DNA of 64,000 bases from Hymenobacter sp. DG01 (GCF_006352025.1 NZ_CP040936.1:3102001-3166000), one strand, 5' to 3'; counted from the stretch's first letter, positions 24,879 to 34,027 are shown. The notes: a model not told the origin generated them from the letters alone. Numbers and translations: made by a program.

Positions 24879-25115
24879 TTACTTAGCGTCGGTCGAGTCA
24901 GCAGCGTTTTCCATTTTGTCAGCCTGGGCTTCAGTAGCATCTTCTACCGAGTCAGCAGCGGCTTCGTTGCCAGCGTTTTCCAGAGCGTCAGCTTTAGCTT
25001 CGCCAGCGTCTTCTACTTGCTCAGCGTTAGCCTCTTGAGCGTTTTCGGTTTTGCTGTCGCACGAAGCGAAGGTGAACGAAGCAGCAGCCAGAGCAAGGAA
25101 CAGAACCTTTTTCAT
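24879..25115 (-). CDS. Small acidic low-complexity lipoprotein
   Basis: A 78-residue protein. MKKVLFLALAAASFTFASC is a lipoprotein signal with the lipid Cys at 19, followed by DSKTENAQ. The mature part is almost entirely Ala, Glu, Asp, Lys and Asn, arranged in imperfect 8-12-residue repeats (EANAEQVEDAGEAKADALEN, EDATEAQADKMENAADST), so it should form a charged helix or coiled coil, somewhat like Lpp-type or stress-related helical lipoproteins. The function is unknown. It carries its own terminator downstream. Confidence 0.82.
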   Translation of the reverse strand: MKKVLFLALAAASFTFASCDSKTENAQEANAEQVEDAGEAKADALENAGNEAAADSVEDATEAQADKMENAADSTDAK

Positions 25116-25266
25116 ACTAGGGGTTGATAAAAGTGTGGTGAAAGTCGATTTTTAGTTAAACCAGCGTTTTCCGGAGAAAAACCGCTGATTTCGGGGCTTT
25201 ATACTTCAGGTTAAAGAAGGTAACCCCGACAGTAGAAAAATTTTCTGTTTTTTCTGCGGGCCAAAG

Positions 25267-25302
25267 AAAAAGCCGGCCGTGCTTCCTGCACGGCCGGCTT
25301 TT
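25267..25302 (-). terminator. Terminator after der
   Basis: Fifteen-base perfect arms AAAAGCCGGCCGTGC and GCACGGCCGGCTTTT around a 5-base loop, 20 bases past the der stop codon. Confidence 0.88.
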
Positions 25303-25322
25303 GAACAGAGAACTGTTCCGGG

Positions 25323-26645
25323 TTACTTTTTGCGGAACACAATACCGATGGGCACCCCAGTAAAATCGAAGTTCTCGCGCAGGCGGTTTTCGAGGTAGCG
25401 GGCGTAGCTTTCCTTCACGTACTGAGGCAGGTTGCAGAAGAAGGCAAACACCGGATTGTGCGTAGGCAGCTGGGTAGCGTACTTGATACGCACCATTTTG
25501 CCCTTCTGAATGGGCGGCGGATACTTTTCGATTTCACGGAGCATCACTTCGTTCAGCTCCGAGGTCGGAATTTTGCGGCGCTTGTTCTCGTACACATCAA
25601 TGGCCGTTTCAATGGCCTTGTGAATGCGCTGCTTGGTAAGCACCGATGTGAAGATGATGGGCGGGTAGCTGATAGGCGCAATCTTTTCCCGAATCTTCTC
25701 TTCGAACTCCTTGGCTGTGTTGGTTTCCTTGTTTTCGATCAGGTCCCACTTGTTCACCAGAATCACGATGCCCTTGCGGTTTTTATCGGCCAGCCCGATG
25801 ATGTTCAGGTCCTGGGCCTCGATGCCGCGGGTAGCGTCGAGAATCACGATGCAGACGTCGGACTCTTCCAAAGCCCGGATGGAGCGCAGCACGGAGTAAA
25901 ACTCTACGTCTTCGTGCACCTTGGTTTTACGGCGCAAACCAGCCGTATCTACCAGAATAAACTCCTTGCCGAAAGCATTGTAGCGCGCCTGAATCGAGTC
26001 GCGGGTGGTGCCGGCAATATCCGTCACGATGCTGCGCTCGGTACCGAGGAGCAGGTTCACGAACGAAGATTTACCGACGTTCGGGCGGCCTACCACGGCA
26101 ATTTTGGGTACGCCCGCGTCGGGCTCTTCTACGCCTTCTTCCTCGAAGTGGCTCACCACCATATCGAGCAGGTCGCCGGTGCCGGAGCCGCTCTGGGAGC
26201 TGATCGGGTAGATTTCGCCATCGCCAACTCCTAGCGCATAGAATTCGCCGGCGGCGTGGGCGCGGGCATTAGTATCGGCCTTGTTGGCCACAATGTAAAT
26301 GGGCTTTTTGCCCTGGTAACGGCGTAGTACGCTGGCAAACTCCTCGTCGAGGGAGTGCAGGCCGGCGTCCACGTCCACCATAAATAGTACCACGTCGGCT
26401 TCCTCAATAGCCAGCTTTACCTGCTTGTTGATTTCGCCCTCGAAGATGTCCTCGGAGTTGTGCACGTAGCCACCCGTGTCAATCACGGTGAAGTACTTGC
26501 CGGTCCAGTCGCCGTAGCCGTAGTGCCGGTCACGGGTCACCCCAGATTCGTTGTCCATGATGGCCTTGCGCTGGCCCACCAGACGGTTAAACAAAGTGGA
26601 TTTGCCCACGTTTGGGCGCCCCACAATGGCAATGGTATTTTTCAT
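25323..26645 (-). CDS. der: Ribosome biogenesis GTPase Der (EngA)
   Basis: A double-GTPase protein that assists 50S ribosomal subunit assembly; 440 residues is the family length. First G domain: [23 protein letters not shown]. Second G domain: [32 protein letters not shown]-terminal KH-like domain follows ([20 protein letters not shown]). Start ATG at 26645 gives [12 protein letters not shown]. The era gene lies directly upstream on the same strand, but a long hairpin separates the two, so they are probably transcribed independently. Confidence 0.97.
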   Translation of the reverse strand: MKNTIAIVGRPNVGKSTLFNRLVGQRKAIMDNESGVTRDRHYGYGDWTGKYFTVIDTGGYVHNSEDIFEGEINKQVKLAIEEADVVLFMVDVDAGLHSLDEEFASVLRRYQGKKPIYIVANKADTNARAHAAGEFYALGVGDGEIYPISSQSGSGTGDLLDMVVSHFEEEGVEEPDAGVPKIAVVGRPNVGKSSFVNLLLGTERSIVTDIAGTTRDSIQARYNAFGKEFILVDTAGLRRKTKVHEDVEFYSVLRSIRALEESDVCIVILDATRGIEAQDLNIIGLADKNRKGIVILVNKWDLIENKETNTAKEFEEKIREKIAPISYPPIIFTSVLTKQRIHKAIETAIDVYENKRRKIPTSELNEVMLREIEKYPPPIQKGKMVRIKYATQLPTHNPVFAFFCNLPQYVKESYARYLENRLRENFDFTGVPIGIVFRKK

Positions 26646-26733
26646 TGGGTCTGACTCCAGCCGCCGGCCCGACCAGTTTCGGCAGTGCCCGGAGTAGTTA
26701 AGTGAAGGTTGGTCGGAGTTTTATTAGGGCGAA

Positions 26734-26802
26734 GGGGTAGGCGGGTATGAGGGCTGGAAGTAGGACTTTTCAGAAAATCTTGCCCTCATACCCGCCTACC
26801 CC
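26734..26802 (-). terminator. Long hairpin terminator between era and der
   Basis: Perfect 21-base arms GGGGTAGGCGGGTATGAGGGC and its complement (26782-26802), enclosing 27 bases. It starts 7 bases past the era stop. The loop contains T- and A-rich stretches, but no strong T run follows the stem. Confidence 0.65.
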
Positions 26803-26808
26803 CTTACC

Positions 26809-27708
26809 CTACTGCTGGTACCCGAAGCGGTTCAGGGCTTTGGGATCGGTGCGCCAGTTTTCGTTGACTTTGACGTGGATTTCGAGGAATACTTTCTTCT
26901 GGAAGAACTTCTCCATTTCCTCGCGGGCCCAGGTGCCCACTTTTTTCAGGGCCATGCCCTGCTGCCCGATGATGATGCCTTTCTGGCTGGCGCGCTCCAC
27001 GAAAATAGTGGCCCGCATCCGGATGATTTCGTCTTCCTCTTTGAACTCTTCAATGGCTACCTCACAACTGTAAGGCACCTCTTTCTTGTAGAGCTTAAAG
27101 ATTTTCTCCCGGATCATTTCGGCGGCGAAGAACCGCTCCGGCTTATCCGTCAGCTCATCCTTGGGGTAGTAGGGCGGGTGCACCGGCAGGTAGCCCAGAA
27201 CCAAATCCAGCAGCTCGCCGGTTCCAAATTTCTCCAGAGCGGAAATGGGCAGCACCCGCGCCGCGTTGGGCAGGTGCTCGCGCCAGTACTCTACTTTGGC
27301 TTCTACCTCCGCCTGGTCGGCTTGGTCGATTTTGTTGACCAGCAGCAGAATGGGCGTATCCTGCATTTTGCGCAGGCGCTCTACCACCGGCTCCTCATCG
27401 TGCTTCTCGTAGATGTCCGTCACGAACAGAATCACGTCGGCATCTTCCAGTGAGGAATACACAAACGACATCATGGCGTTGTGCAGCTCGTATTTGGGCT
27501 GAATGATGCCGGGCGTATCGGAATACACCAGCTGAAAATCGTCGCCGTTCAGAATTCCCAGAATGCGGTGGCGCGTGGTCTGGGCCTTGCTGGTTACGAT
27601 GCTGAGCCGCTCACCCATGAGGGCGTTCATGAGGGTTGACTTACCCACGTTGGGCTTGCCGATAATGCTCACAAAGCCAGCGCGGTGCGGAGTTGGTTCG
27701 GTATTCAC
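26809..27708 (-). CDS. era: GTPase Era
   Basis: Essential GTPase that binds the 3' end of 16S rRNA during 30S maturation. The protein has 299 residues with a GTG start at 27708 (V-NTEPTPHRAGFVSIIG). The frame is open to 27819, but a promoter-like box at 27732-27739 lies inside that extension and family members begin close to AGFVSI. G motifs: GKPNVGKST, DTPGI, VNKIDQ, and ISALEKFG. The C-terminal KH domain has the motif IIIGQQGMALKKVG. It is divergent from hemH. Confidence 0.95.
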   Translation of the reverse strand: MNTEPTPHRAGFVSIIGKPNVGKSTLMNALMGERLSIVTSKAQTTRHRILGILNGDDFQLVYSDTPGIIQPKYELHNAMMSFVYSSLEDADVILFVTDIYEKHDEEPVVERLRKMQDTPILLLVNKIDQADQAEVEAKVEYWREHLPNAARVLPISALEKFGTGELLDLVLGYLPVHPPYYPKDELTDKPERFFAAEMIREKIFKLYKKEVPYSCEVAIEEFKEEDEIIRMRATIFVERASQKGIIIGQQGMALKKVGTWAREEMEKFFQKKVFLEIHVKVNENWRTDPKALNRFGYQQ

Positions 27709-27731
27709 TTCAGAATCTGAAAATTGGCCTG

Positions 27732-27739
27732 CAAAGGTA
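27732..27739 (-). promoter_or_regulatory. -7 box of era
   Basis: The minus strand reads TACCTTTG, an exact TAnnTTTG match, 24 bases upstream of the GTG chosen as the era start. It helps exclude the longer N-terminus. No clear -33 TTTG is seen. Confidence 0.5.
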
Positions 27740-27926
27740 CGACTTTTAGACGGCCCGGCCGCCTGACGCTGAAACATCAATAACCGGAAGTTTGTCTGTA
27801 CCCCAAACCGTAAGAACACGCACCAGAAGTTTCACTTCGCCAAACGATATACGACCTTTGTATCTGCAGGCCAGTGCCCGCCTCAGCCCGGGGTGGTTTT
27901 ACCACTTGCCACGTACGTAGTAACTT

Positions 27927-28973
27927 ATGCCCTCCACTCCCACTTCTTCGAAAGGCCGCACTGGTGTCCTGCTCGTCAACCTTGGCACGCCGGACTCTCC
28001 GCAAACCAGCGACGTGCGCCGCTACCTCAACGAATTCCTGACTGATGCCCGCGTGATTGACATGCCGGCGGCCGTGCGCTACCCCCTGTTCCGCGGCCTA
28101 GTGGTGCCTTTGCGCGCGCCTAAATCGGCCAAGATTTACCAGCAGCTCTGGACGGAGCGCGGCTCTCCCCTACTCTACCACGGCCTGGACCTGCAGAAGC
28201 TGGTGCAGGAGCAGTTGGGCAAAGACTACCTGGTAGCCTTCGGGATGCGCTACCAGAACCCCAGCATTGAGAGTGCCTTGCAGGAGCTGCGCGACGCGGC
28301 TGTGGAGCGCATTATCGTGCTGCCGCTGTTTCCGCAGTACGCGGCGGCCAGCACCGGCTCGGTGCAGGAAAAGGTGATGGAGTTGGTCAGCAAATGGTGG
28401 ATTGTGCCCAGCATCAGCTTTATCAGCACCTTCGTGGACGACCCGGGCTTTATCAACAGTTTTGCCACGCTGGGCCGGGAGGAAATGGCCAAGCACGACT
28501 ACGACCACGTGGTATTCAGCTACCACGGTATTCCGGAGCGCCATGTGCTGAAGGGCAGCCACAAGGGCTACTGCAAGCTGGGCAACTGCTGCAACAGCTA
28601 CAACAAAAACAACCGCTACTGCTACCGCGCCCAGTGCTTCGAAACCTCGCGCCAGCTGGGCAAAGCGCTAGGCCTCAGCCCTGAGCAGTACACCACCTGC
28701 TTCCAGAGCCGACTGCAAAGCCGCCTGCGCGACCCCTGGCTGCAACCCTACACTGACGAGGTGCTGAAGGAAATGCCGGCCAAAGGCATCAAAAACGTAC
28801 TGGCCTTCTCCCCGGCCTTCGTTGCCGACTGCCTGGAAACGACCATTGAGGTAGGCGAGGAATTCAAGGAGATGTTTGAGGAAGCCGGGGGTAGCCACTG
28901 GCAGCTGGTGCCTTCTCTGAACTCGCATCCGCAGTGGGTAGAAGCCGTGGTAGATATGATCCGGCGTAACTAA
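27927..28973 (+). CDS. hemH: Ferrochelatase
   Basis: Inserts iron into protoporphyrin IX (or coproporphyrin) to finish heme synthesis. It has 348 residues. Seen features are GVLLVNLGTPDSP at the N-terminus, the catalytic His near residue 200 in FSYHGIPERH, and the Glu region PAFVADCLETTIEVGEE. After the catalytic His comes an inserted Cys cluster, C216-x4-C221-C222-x9-C232-x4-C237, suggestive of a [2Fe-2S] site as described for some bacterial ferrochelatases; the cluster itself is inference. Start ATG at 27927. Divergent from era, with a weak promoter-like GACCTTTG at 27853-27860. Confidence 0.95.
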   Translation: MPSTPTSSKGRTGVLLVNLGTPDSPQTSDVRRYLNEFLTDARVIDMPAAVRYPLFRGLVVPLRAPKSAKIYQQLWTERGSPLLYHGLDLQKLVQEQLGKDYLVAFGMRYQNPSIESALQELRDAAVERIIVLPLFPQYAAASTGSVQEKVMELVSKWWIVPSISFISTFVDDPGFINSFATLGREEMAKHDYDHVVFSYHGIPERHVLKGSHKGYCKLGNCCNSYNKNNRYCYRAQCFETSRQLGKALGLSPEQYTTCFQSRLQSRLRDPWLQPYTDEVLKEMPAKGIKNVLAFSPAFVADCLETTIEVGEEFKEMFEEAGGSHWQLVPSLNSHPQWVEAVVDMIRRN

Positions 28974-28991
28974 GCCCAGAATCGTTTTCCG

Positions 28992-29030
28992 AAAAAAGCG
29001 GCCGTTCCTCCTCAGGAACGGCCGCTTTTG
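28992..29030. terminator. Bidirectional terminator between hemH and the PRC-barrel gene
   Basis: Sixteen-base perfect arms AAAAGCGGCCGTTCCT and AGGAACGGCCGCTTTT with a 4-base loop, flanked by A and T runs, lie between two convergent genes. Confidence 0.9.
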
Positions 29031-29050
29031 CTTTCATACAGAGTACTAGC

Positions 29051-29536
29051 CTACTGCAGACGGCGGCGCTGATAGAACAGCTGGTCATCGTAGCCGGGCT
29101 GGTTGTAGAAGTCGGCAGGTGCGGCCGCGGGCAGCGGTAGGTTCAGGGCGCGCAGCATGGCTTCTTCGTACTGCCGGGTAATCTGAATTTCGACATAGGG
29201 CGGGTAGTCCAGGGCCCGCTCGGCCGTGAGAGAGGGTACAAACACATTGTCACCGTCCTCATCCAGAGCCGCTACCCCAATGGGCAGCAGAATATGCCGG
29301 TCGTGGGGGTTGATGCGCAGGCTGTCGTCCAGCTCCACATCAAGGTAGCGCACCTTCAGCGCATCGATATCCACAATCAGCTCGTGCACCTGCCCGAACT
29401 GTCGGCCATCGGCCCCGCGTACGGCCCAGCCGCGTACATCGGGGTTGCCATCGGCCACCTCAAAACTGGTGAGGTCGCGCAGGCGCCGCAGGTGCAAGCC
29501 CTGGCCGGAAGGAATTGGGTCGGTAGTAGGTTCCAT
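29051..29536 (-). CDS. PRC-barrel domain protein
   Basis: A 161-residue protein starting at ATG 29536 (MEPTTDPIPSG). A Met four codons further upstream is possible. The N-terminal half is a PRC-barrel: LRRLRDLTSFEVADGNPDVR, VRGADGRQFGQVHELIVDID and VRYLDVELDD. A second segment (RINPHDRHILLPIGVAALDE) resembles the photosynthetic reaction-centre-H-type repeat seen in stand-alone PRC proteins. The C-terminus is rich in Pro, Tyr and Gln. The role is unknown; these small proteins are often stress-associated. It lies 24 bases downstream of the anchored protein at 29561 and may share its transcript. Confidence 0.85.
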   Translation of the reverse strand: MEPTTDPIPSGQGLHLRRLRDLTSFEVADGNPDVRGWAVRGADGRQFGQVHELIVDIDALKVRYLDVELDDSLRINPHDRHILLPIGVAALDEDGDNVFVPSLTAERALDYPPYVEIQITRQYEEAMLRALNLPLPAAAPADFYNQPGYDDQLFYQRRRLQ

Positions 29537-29560
29537 ATGGGAAAGCAAAAACGGGCCGAC

Positions 29561-30211
29561 TTAGCGGGCCGGCGGTTGACTTAGCGCGGTAACAATGGTA
29601 GCCGCCCGGGTCAGGTAGTCGCGCAGTTGCTGCTGGTCCTGGGGGGTAGCAGTACGCCCACTCAGGGCCGTAGCCTGGGTAGTCAGCTGGTTGATATCAG
29701 CTTCGAGGGCCGGGTAGGCTTTCTGCTGCATGGCCTGCATGAGCGCAGCCGCGGCCACATAGCCTGGGCGCAGGCTGCTACCCTCTTCTGCCAGCCGGGC
29801 CGTAGCACTGGTCAGCTCGTCGCGGCGGGTAGCAATGTCCGGCTCGCGTAGGTCGTCCCGATCAGCCAGGCTAACCAAAGCCGAGGTAAGCAGGCGAAGT
29901 CCTTCCCGCCCGTACTGGGGCCGGGCCGGGTCACCCTGGGCAAAGGCCGTCAGCACTTCCGGTGTCACCGGGGCGGGCTCGGCGGCCATATCTCCGACCG
30001 CATCAGCGGCTGGCGGCCCGGTTTCGGCACCCGTAGTGCTATCCGGGGGGGTCGGCACGCCGGCTCCGGCGGGCACGGGCTCTGGCACTGGCACGTTGGA
30101 GTCGGCACGCAGCAGGTAGTACGCCGCGGCACCTATTACTGCCAGCACCAACAGGATCAGCAGCCAGGGGCTGGGAGAAGATTTTTTACGCTGGATATTG
30201 ATTTCAGCCAT
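29561..30211 (-). CDS. Membrane-anchored Ala/Pro-rich protein of unknown function
   Basis: A 216-residue protein from ATG 30211 (MAEINIQRKKSSPSP); an ATG at 30241 gives ten more unlikely residues. One membrane helix at about 15-35 (WLLILLVLAVIGAAAYYLL) is followed by a flexible segment rich in Pro, Ala, Gly and Thr (about 40-85). The C-terminal half is predicted helical, with many Ala, Leu, Arg and Gln. The orientation is probably N-in with the helical part in the periplasm. No family is recognised. It is upstream of the PRC-barrel gene on the same strand. Confidence 0.75.
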   Translation of the reverse strand: MAEINIQRKKSSPSPWLLILLVLAVIGAAAYYLLRADSNVPVPEPVPAGAGVPTPPDSTTGAETGPPAADAVGDMAAEPAPVTPEVLTAFAQGDPARPQYGREGLRLLTSALVSLADRDDLREPDIATRRDELTSATARLAEEGSSLRPGYVAAAALMQAMQQKAYPALEADINQLTTQATALSGRTATPQDQQQLRDYLTRAATIVTALSQPPAR

Positions 30212-30368
30212 CAGACAGAGCGCAAGGTACGGCCCATCCATACGCAGGCCAGCCGCATTCCGATACTTCCACGGCTCAGATTTATGTTCTGTGCCGCCTG
30301 TTTGCGCCTCGTCATAGCCTCATGGGCTACTTTACACGTACGCCGGGTTGTTTATTCACTTCTTTCGC

Positions 30369-31298
30369 ATGCACCGAATCCTCACCCTTACCGTGCCGCC
30401 CTCGTCCACCGACGAGCTTTGTCAGAAGCTGGCCTCCCTGGAAGAAGTTATCAACCTGACGGTTCAGGCCGGGATTTCGCGCAAGCCGGCCGGCGACGTG
30501 CTGACTGTGCACGTCCTGAACCGGGGCGTTGACGCCGTGCTGCGCCAGGCCCGGGCTGCCGTCAGCCACGATACCGACCTGAGCGTGACCACCAGCGAAG
30601 CAACCAGCTTTATTGCGCCGGCTCAGCAAGAAGTGGTGGAAAATGACAAAGATGAGGCCCTGTGGGAGGAAATGGAAAGCGGCCTTCGCCACCAAGGCCG
30701 CATCACCACCAACTACTTGCTGCTGATGGGTTTGGGCGGTATTATCTGCACGGTAGGTCTAGTAGCCGAGCCCGTACCGCAGGCAGTAGCTTTCGTTTCT
30801 TCGGCCATTATTGCGCCGGGCTTCGACCCCATGGCGAAGGTTCCATTGGCCCTGGTGCTCAAGCGCTGGCACGTGGTTCGGCTCGGGGTGGTTTCTACGC
30901 TGGTAGGCTATGCCTTTCTGGTGCTGTGCGCCGCCCTGACGATGTATGCCCTGGTAGCTGCCGGCGAATCGTCGGCGACGGCGCTGGCAGGCAACCCCGA
31001 GGTGCAGCACATCGCGCATCCTAAGCTCGCGGAGTGGCTGCCCTCGGCCAGCGCCGCCCTGGCCGGTGTGGTAATGCTGGCCGCTTTCCGGCGGAGCTTT
31101 CAGGCCGGGCCGCTGGTGGCGCTGTCCATTATTCCGGCGGCGGCCCTCATCGGAGCAAGCTTAGTTACCGGGCAGGCTACTCTGGCCTACGAGGGCCTGG
31201 AGCGCTTTATCCTTGACTGGATATTTATCATTGGAGCCGGGGTTATCCTGTTTGGTCTGAAGCAGTGGCTGGTGCATAAGCGCCAGCCGCTGGCTTAG
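30369..31298 (+). CDS. DUF389 integral membrane protein
   Basis: A 309-residue protein starting at ATG 30369 (MHRILTLTVPPSS); the frame reaches 30348 with a poor alternative start. A soluble N-terminal half of about 115 residues alternates beta and alpha segments, like an ACT-type fold. About five or six membrane helices follow, including YLLLMGLGGIICTVGLVA, AVAFVSSAIIAPGFDPMAK and LGVVSTLVGYAFLVLCAAL. The SAIIAPGFDP segment matches the conserved SxxIxPxxxP signature of DUF389. Function unknown. Its stop codon overlaps the stop of the convergent cysteine desulfurase gene. Confidence 0.85.
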   Translation: MHRILTLTVPPSSTDELCQKLASLEEVINLTVQAGISRKPAGDVLTVHVLNRGVDAVLRQARAAVSHDTDLSVTTSEATSFIAPAQQEVVENDKDEALWEEMESGLRHQGRITTNYLLLMGLGGIICTVGLVAEPVPQAVAFVSSAIIAPGFDPMAKVPLALVLKRWHVVRLGVVSTLVGYAFLVLCAALTMYALVAAGESSATALAGNPEVQHIAHPKLAEWLPSASAALAGVVMLAAFRRSFQAGPLVALSIIPAAALIGASLVTGQATLAYEGLERFILDWIFIIGAGVILFGLKQWLVHKRQPLA

Positions 31299-32449
31299 CC
31301 ACGCATTTTCAGAGGCTCCGGCCGGTACATTCGGGCTAGCTGCTCCACGGCGTAGTCAACTTCCTCGGCCGTGTTGTACTTGCTCATCGAGAAGCGGATG
31401 GTCCCACGGTCCGGGTTGGCGCCCAGGGCACTGAGCACGTGGGAGCCAGCGTTGGCCCCGCTGGTGCACGCCGACCCGCCCGATACCGACACTTTGTTGA
31501 TGTCCAGGTTGAACAGCAGCATCTCATTCAGAGACGAAGGCGGCAAACTCACACTCAGCACCGTGTACAGGCTTTGATCGGCCTCGGCTGAGGTACCGTT
31601 AAATTCCACGCCTTCAATTTCGGTCCGCAGCTTCTGAATAAACCGGTCTTTCAGCTCTTGAATGTGGCGTTGGTGGGCAGCCATGTCGCGGCAGGCAATT
31701 TCCAGAGCTTTGGCCAGCCCAATAATGCCGTACACATTCTCGGTGCCGGCCCGTTGGTTACGCTCCTGTGAGCCCCCATGAATAAGGGCATCAACCAGTA
31801 GTCCTGAGCGGCGGTACAGGAAGCCTACCCCCTTCGGACCGTGAAACTTATGCGCCGAACCTACCAGAAAGTGTGCCTTCAGCTGCTGCACGTCGTGGCG
31901 GTAGTGGCCCATAGTCTGCACGGTATCGGTATGAAAAACGGCGTTGTGCCGGGCACAGATGTCCCCGATGGCCTCGATGTCGTTAAGGTTACCGATTTCG
32001 TTGTTAGCGTGCATCAGGCTCACAAAGGTGCGCGGATGCGTAGCCAGCAGCTCTTCCAGATGCTCCAGGTCTAATCGGCCCTGGGCATCGTGGCGCAGGT
32101 AGCTTAACTGCACGTCGCCGGCTTTTTCGAGGGCCTGCATCGTATGCAGCACCGCATGGTGCTCCAGAGGCGAGGTTATGGCGTGCTTGAGGCCCAGCGT
32201 CCGGACGCTGCCAAAGGCCGCGTAGTTATCGGCTTCCGTACCGCAGGAAGTAAACACCACTTCGGCCGGGGCCGCGTTAATCAGGTGCGCAATGGTTTTG
32301 CGGGCATTTTCGATGGCGGCGCGCACCTGCCGGCCGTGGCCATGAATGCTGCTGGGGTTGCCAAAATGGTCCCGCATAAAGGGAAGCATGGCATCCAGCA
32401 CTTCGGGGTCCAGCGGTGTGGTAGCGGCGTTATCGAAATACACATTCAT
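31295..32449 (-). CDS. Cysteine desulfurase (NifS/IscS family)
   Basis: A PLP enzyme that takes sulfur from cysteine for Fe-S clusters and thio-modification of tRNA. ATG 32449 (MNVYFDNAATTPLDP) gives 384 residues; the open frame extends to 32626, but the extra 59 residues are unlike any family N-terminus. The PLP lysine is K201 in SAHKFHGPKGVGF. The catalytic Cys is C328 in GGSACTSGANAG. The short loop around this Cys places it nearer NifS/IscS than SufS. No iscU, sufU or iscR is nearby, so the partner is encoded elsewhere. Confidence 0.94.
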   Translation of the reverse strand: MNVYFDNAATTPLDPEVLDAMLPFMRDHFGNPSSIHGHGRQVRAAIENARKTIAHLINAAPAEVVFTSCGTEADNYAAFGSVRTLGLKHAITSPLEHHAVLHTMQALEKAGDVQLSYLRHDAQGRLDLEHLEELLATHPRTFVSLMHANNEIGNLNDIEAIGDICARHNAVFHTDTVQTMGHYRHDVQQLKAHFLVGSAHKFHGPKGVGFLYRRSGLLVDALIHGGSQERNQRAGTENVYGIIGLAKALEIACRDMAAHQRHIQELKDRFIQKLRTEIEGVEFNGTSAEADQSLYTVLSVSLPPSSLNEMLLFNLDINKVSVSGGSACTSGANAGSHVLSALGANPDRGTIRFSMSKYNTAEEVDYAVEQLARMYRPEPLKMRG

Positions 32450-32496
32450 GAGCAGAACCGAAGCGTAATCGTGAGAAACTAAGAAAGGAGGCAGTG

Positions 32497-32504
32497 CAAA
32501 AATA
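32497..32504 (-). promoter_or_regulatory. -7 box of the cysteine desulfurase gene
   Basis: The minus strand reads TATTTTTG (exact TAnnTTTG), 47 bases upstream of the ATG at 32449. It lies inside the open-frame extension, supporting the shorter start. Confidence 0.45.
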
Positions 32505-32570
32505 CGGATTTCCGGCGGGGTGGCCGGAATTCTGTACGTCGGCCCATGGGTCAGCCACTCGGCTATAAGC

Positions 32571-32620
32571 GAAAAGCACCCCGCGCAAGCCTCCAAGGGG
32601 CTCGGGTCGGGGTGCTTTTC
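32571..32620 (-). terminator. Terminator after glmM
   Basis: Thirteen-base perfect arms GAAAAGCACCCCG and CGGGGTGCTTTTC enclose a 24-base loop, beginning 18 bases past the glmM stop codon. Confidence 0.82.
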
Positions 32621-32638
32621 ACACAATCGGAGTCAAGG

Positions 32639-34027
32639 CTATTTGCTGATGATTTCCTTGATGTCGCCGATGATTTTATTGGCCAGGTGGTCGGCCGTGG
32701 CGTTGGAGTCCGACTCGGCATAAATGCGGATAATGGGCTCCGTGTTGGATTTGCGCAGGTGTACCCATTCCTTGTCAAACTCAATCTTCACGCCATCAAT
32801 GCTGTTGATGGGGTGCTTGGCGTAACGCTCCTGCATCCGGACCAGCACCTCATCCGTGTTGATTTCTGGGGTCAGCTCAATCTTATTCTTCGAGATAAAG
32901 TAATTCGGATAAGAAGCCCGCAGTCGGGTCATGGTCATCCCTGACTTCGCCAAATGACTCAGAAACAAGGCAATTCCTACCAATGAGTCGCGGCCGTAGT
33001 GCAGCTCGGGGTAAATAATACCACCATTGCCTTCACCGCCAATCACGGCGTTGGTTTCCTTCATCTTGTTTACTACGTTCACCTCACCCACGGCGGCGGC
33101 GGCGTAGCTGCCGCCCTGCTTCTCAGTTACGTCACGCAGGGCACGGGTGCTGCTCAGGTTACTAACAGTGTTGCCGCCCCCGTTGCGCTGCAGCACGTAA
33201 TCAGCCACGGCCACCAGAGTATATTCCTCCCCGAACATGGTGCCGTCCTCGTTTACCAGGGCCAGGCGGTCCACATCGGGGTCCACCACAATACCCAGAT
33301 CAAAGGAGCCCTTTTCCAACACCCGGGCAATATCGCGTAGGTTTTCAGGCAGAGGCTCAGGGTTGTGAGCAAAGTCGCCGGTAGGCTCACAAAACAGCTT
33401 CTCGATAATCTCCACGCCCAATTGCTCTAACAGCATAGGCACTGCGAAACCACCCGTTGAGTTCACGGCATCCACCACTACCCGAAAGTTTTTGGCTTTG
33501 ATGGCTTCCTTGTCAACCAGCGGCAGGGCCAGAATGGCGCTGATGTGCTCCTGCAGGAAAGTGTCGTCGGTGGAGTATTTGCCCAGCTTCGTGACGGGGG
33601 CAAAGTCGAACGCCTCGGAGTCGCCGAGAGCCAGCACCTGCTTGCCATCCTCGTCCGAGATAAACTCGCCAGTAGCATTCAGTAGCTTAAGGGCATTCCA
33701 CTGCTTGGGGTTGTGCGAGGCCGTAAGAATGATGCCACCACCGGCTTGCTTAGCTGGCACGGCCATTTCCACGGTGGGGGTAGTACTTAATCCCAGATCA
33801 ATTACGTTAATGCCCAGCCCCTGCAGCGTCGCGGACACCAACCGGCTTACCATATCCCCCGACAGCCGGGCATCGCGCCCGATTACGATGGTATTGTTTT
33901 GTGTTTTTTGCAGCACCCACGTGCCAAAAGCGGCGGCGTATTTAACCACGTCAATGGGGGTAAGGCCGTTGCCGGCTGCTCCCCCAATGGTTCCTCGTAT
34001 GCCCGAAATGGATTTAATCAGTGCCAC
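32639..34027 (-). CDS. glmM: Phosphoglucosamine mutase
   Basis: Converts glucosamine-6-phosphate to glucosamine-1-phosphate for UDP-GlcNAc synthesis. GTG 34027 (V-ALIKSISGIRGTIGG) gives 462 residues. The frame is open to 34087, but a promoter box at 34075-34082 lies within that extension. The phosphoserine loop is TASHNPKQWNALK, the magnesium loop DPDVDRLALV, the sugar loop GGEGNGGI, and the phosphate-binding C-terminal loop RKSNTEPIIRIYAE. The family also includes phosphomannomutases, but the form found as a single copy in Bacteroidota is normally GlmM. It is divergent from mazG. Confidence 0.9.
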   Translation of the reverse strand: MALIKSISGIRGTIGGAAGNGLTPIDVVKYAAAFGTWVLQKTQNNTIVIGRDARLSGDMVSRLVSATLQGLGINVIDLGLSTTPTVEMAVPAKQAGGGIILTASHNPKQWNALKLLNATGEFISDEDGKQVLALGDSEAFDFAPVTKLGKYSTDDTFLQEHISAILALPLVDKEAIKAKNFRVVVDAVNSTGGFAVPMLLEQLGVEIIEKLFCEPTGDFAHNPEPLPENLRDIARVLEKGSFDLGIVVDPDVDRLALVNEDGTMFGEEYTLVAVADYVLQRNGGGNTVSNLSSTRALRDVTEKQGGSYAAAAVGEVNVVNKMKETNAVIGGEGNGGIIYPELHYGRDSLVGIALFLSHLAKSGMTMTRLRASYPNYFISKNKIELTPEINTDEVLVRMQERYAKHPINSIDGVKIEFDKEWVHLRKSNTEPIIRIYAESDSNATADHLANKIIGDIKEIISK

